A stretch of DNA of 64,000 nt from Pseudomonas sp. WJP1 (GTDB lineage: Bacteria > Pseudomonadota > Gammaproteobacteria > Pseudomonadales > Pseudomonadaceae). Numbering within the stretch: the first letter of the stretch is position 1; the number at the start of each line of letters is the position of its first letter. Shown here piece by piece: positions 62,773 through 64,000 of this stretch. The position numbers and the translations under genes were made by a program. The stretch is from NCBI RefSeq assembly GCF_028471945.1, contig NZ_CP110128.1:1352501-1416500 (forward strand), in the 5' to 3' direction. Below the pieces are notes generated by a model, which saw nothing but the letters and a program-made list of their open reading frames with translations, was not told the DNA's origin and searched no databases.

Positions 62773-64000
62773 ATGCAGAACTCGACCCAAGCGGCGAATG
62801 CCTGGCGCATTCTGTTCCTGCTGTTCCTGGCCAACCTGTTCAACTTCTTCGACCGCACGATCCCGGCCATCATTATCGAACCGATCCGCATGGAGTGGCA
62901 CCTCAGCGACTTTCAACTGGGGATCATCGGTACGGCCTTCACCATCGTCTACGCGATCGCAGGCCTGCCGCTGGGGCGAATGGCCGATACCGGCTCGCGC
63001 AGCAAGTTGATGGGTTGGGGGCTGGCGGCGTGGAGCGGCCTGACCGCGGTCAATGGCATGGTCGGCAGCTTCTGGAGTTTCCTGATCGTGCGCATGGGCA
63101 TCGGCATCGGCGAAGCCAGTTACGCACCGGCCGCCAACTCGCTGATCGGTGACTTGTTTCCGGCGCATCGCCGGGCGCGGGCCATGGGCATTTTCATGCT
63201 CGGACTGCCGTTGGGCCTGTTGTTGGCGTTCTTCACCATCGGCGCGATGGTCAAGGCCTTCGACAGCTGGCGCGCACCGTTCTTCATTGCCGCGGTACCG
63301 GGGCTGATCCTGGCGATCTTCATGTTTTTCATCAAGGAGCCGAAACGCGGCGCGGCTGAAAGCGTGCAGGTGTCGCAGGAGAAGGTTGACCGGCCTATCC
63401 GCCGTATCCTGGCGGTGCCGACATTCCTGTGGCTGGTGCTGGCCGGGCTGTGCTTCAACTTCGCGACCTATGCCTGCAATTCGTTTCTGGTGCCGATGCT
63501 GCAGCGCTATTTCCTGATGCCGTTGCAGGAAGCGGCGGTGGCGACCGGGGTGATCGTCGGCGTGACCGGGTTGGTCGGCCTGACCCTGGGTGGCTGGGTC
63601 GCGGACAAGATTCATCAGCGAATTGCCAACGGTCGTCTGTTGTTCGCTGCGTTCAGTCTGATTATCTCAACCCTGTGCACGGCGTGGGCGCTGCATTCGG
63701 GGCGAATCGAGATCGGGGTGTTCGTGGCCGTGTTCAGTGTGGGCTGGCTGTTTGCGTATAACTTCTATACCTGCGTCTACACAGCGATTCAGGATGTGGT
63801 CGAACCGCGCCTGAGGGCCACCGCCATGGCCTTGTTCTTTGCCGGGCTTTACCTGTTGGGCGGTGGGTTGGGGCCAGTGGTGGTCGGCGCGTTGTCCGAT
63901 CACTTTGCCCACACGGCGATGCTGGCGGCGGGTGCCGAACAGATGACCGAGGCGTTCAAGGCCGTGGGCCTGCATGACGCGATGTACCTGATCCCAGTGG
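62773..64000 (+). CDS. MFS transporter, spinster-like (partial, runs off the window)
   Basis: About 409 residues are visible, with no stop before the window ends. The protein has at least ten membrane helices and MFS motifs: NFFDRTIPAIIIEPIR, the loop GLPLGRMADTGSRSKLMGWG (motif A) and GIGEASYAPAANSLIGDLFP. Spinster-like MFS proteins include transporters for hexuronates and lipids. The substrate is unknown. Confidence 0.85.
   Translation, partial: MQNSTQAANAWRILFLLFLANLFNFFDRTIPAIIIEPIRMEWHLSDFQLGIIGTAFTIVYAIAGLPLGRMADTGSRSKLMGWGLAAWSGLTAVNGMVGSFWSFLIVRMGIGIGEASYAPAANSLIGDLFPAHRRARAMGIFMLGLPLGLLLAFFTIGAMVKAFDSWRAPFFIAAVPGLILAIFMFFIKEPKRGAAESVQVSQEKVDRPIRRILAVPTFLWLVLAGLCFNFATYACNSFLVPMLQRYFLMPLQEAAVATGVIVGVTGLVGLTLGGWVADKIHQRIANGRLLFAAFSLIISTLCTAWALHSGRIEIGVFVAVFSVGWLFAYNFYTCVYTAIQDVVEPRLRATAMALFFAGLYLLGGGLGPVVVGALSDHFAHTAMLAAGAEQMTEAFKAVGLHDAMYLIPV

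Noticed and set aside
1..64000. tRNA, rRNA, insertion sequence, integrase or prophage genes
   Set aside because: None seen on either strand. Gene order and composition look like stable chromosome throughout.

Overview
The window is a high-GC, gene-dense chromosomal segment that reads as a fluorescent-group Pseudomonas (P. fluorescens/mandelii-like). The grounds are the gltR-gtrS/gts/oprB/hexR-zwf-pgl-eda glucose cluster, the phaJ/lipase/fadD2/fadD1 cluster, a braC-type livKHMGF operon, and many REP doublets built on GTAGGAGCGAGCCTGCTCGC. I see no rRNA, tRNA, CRISPR array, prophage or insertion sequence. Almost everything looks like vertically inherited core or near-core sequence.

Layout. 1-14,050: glucose uptake and the Entner-Doudoroff entry. 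In order: end of gltR, sensor gtrS, an AGE-type sugar isomerase, ABC importer gtsABCD, porin oprB, a hexose-6-phosphate mutarotase, repressor hexR (divergent), then zwf-pgl-eda. Two promoters here (AGE isomerase and gtsA) share a block with identical spacing, four leaders carry AANAANAA (Crc/Hfq-type) motifs, and a clean HexR-type operator lies between hexR and zwf. 14,200-19,600: a class V aminotransferase, two small conserved proteins, and an aaeB/aaeX/aaeA-like efflux trio. 19,600-25,050: phaJ-like hydratase, monoacylglycerol-lipase-like hydrolase, and two long-chain acyl-CoA ligases. 25,100-30,700: a run of small housekeeping or unknown genes (CsbD, YihY, peptide deformylase, GNAT, isochorismatase-like, two SEC-C proteins, a LEA lipoprotein). 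30,890-43,000: envelope-rich region with two tandem OmpA/TSP3 lipoproteins whose Shine-Dalgarno sites are buried in leader hairpins, a collagen-like exported protein, dinG, a clan GH-A hydrolase with an internal repeat, an EstB-like serine hydrolase, an OmpA protein with an AlgP-like tail, pdxH and a glycine-zipper lipoprotein. 43,000-51,000: an orphan immunity-like gene, nhaA, a cysteine-synthase-fold enzyme, an FAD oxidoreductase, an orphan SecD-head-like protein and an SDR/LysR pair. 51,070-56,100: branched-chain amino acid ABC operon on the minus strand. 56,400-64,000: DUF2288, a large divergent tubulin/FtsZ-superfamily protein, a 3-hydroxyisobutyrate-dehydrogenase-like enzyme, an MHYT-GGDEF-EAL protein (MucR type), and an MFS transporter that runs off the end.

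Most worth a second look: the 731-aa tubulin/FtsZ-like protein at 57,027-59,222, in which T1, T3, T4, T6 and T7 loop equivalents can all be read; the paired Shine-Dalgarno-sequestering leaders at 30,826-31,679; and the duplicated glucose promoters. All functional calls come from reading motifs and gene order, and no searches were run.
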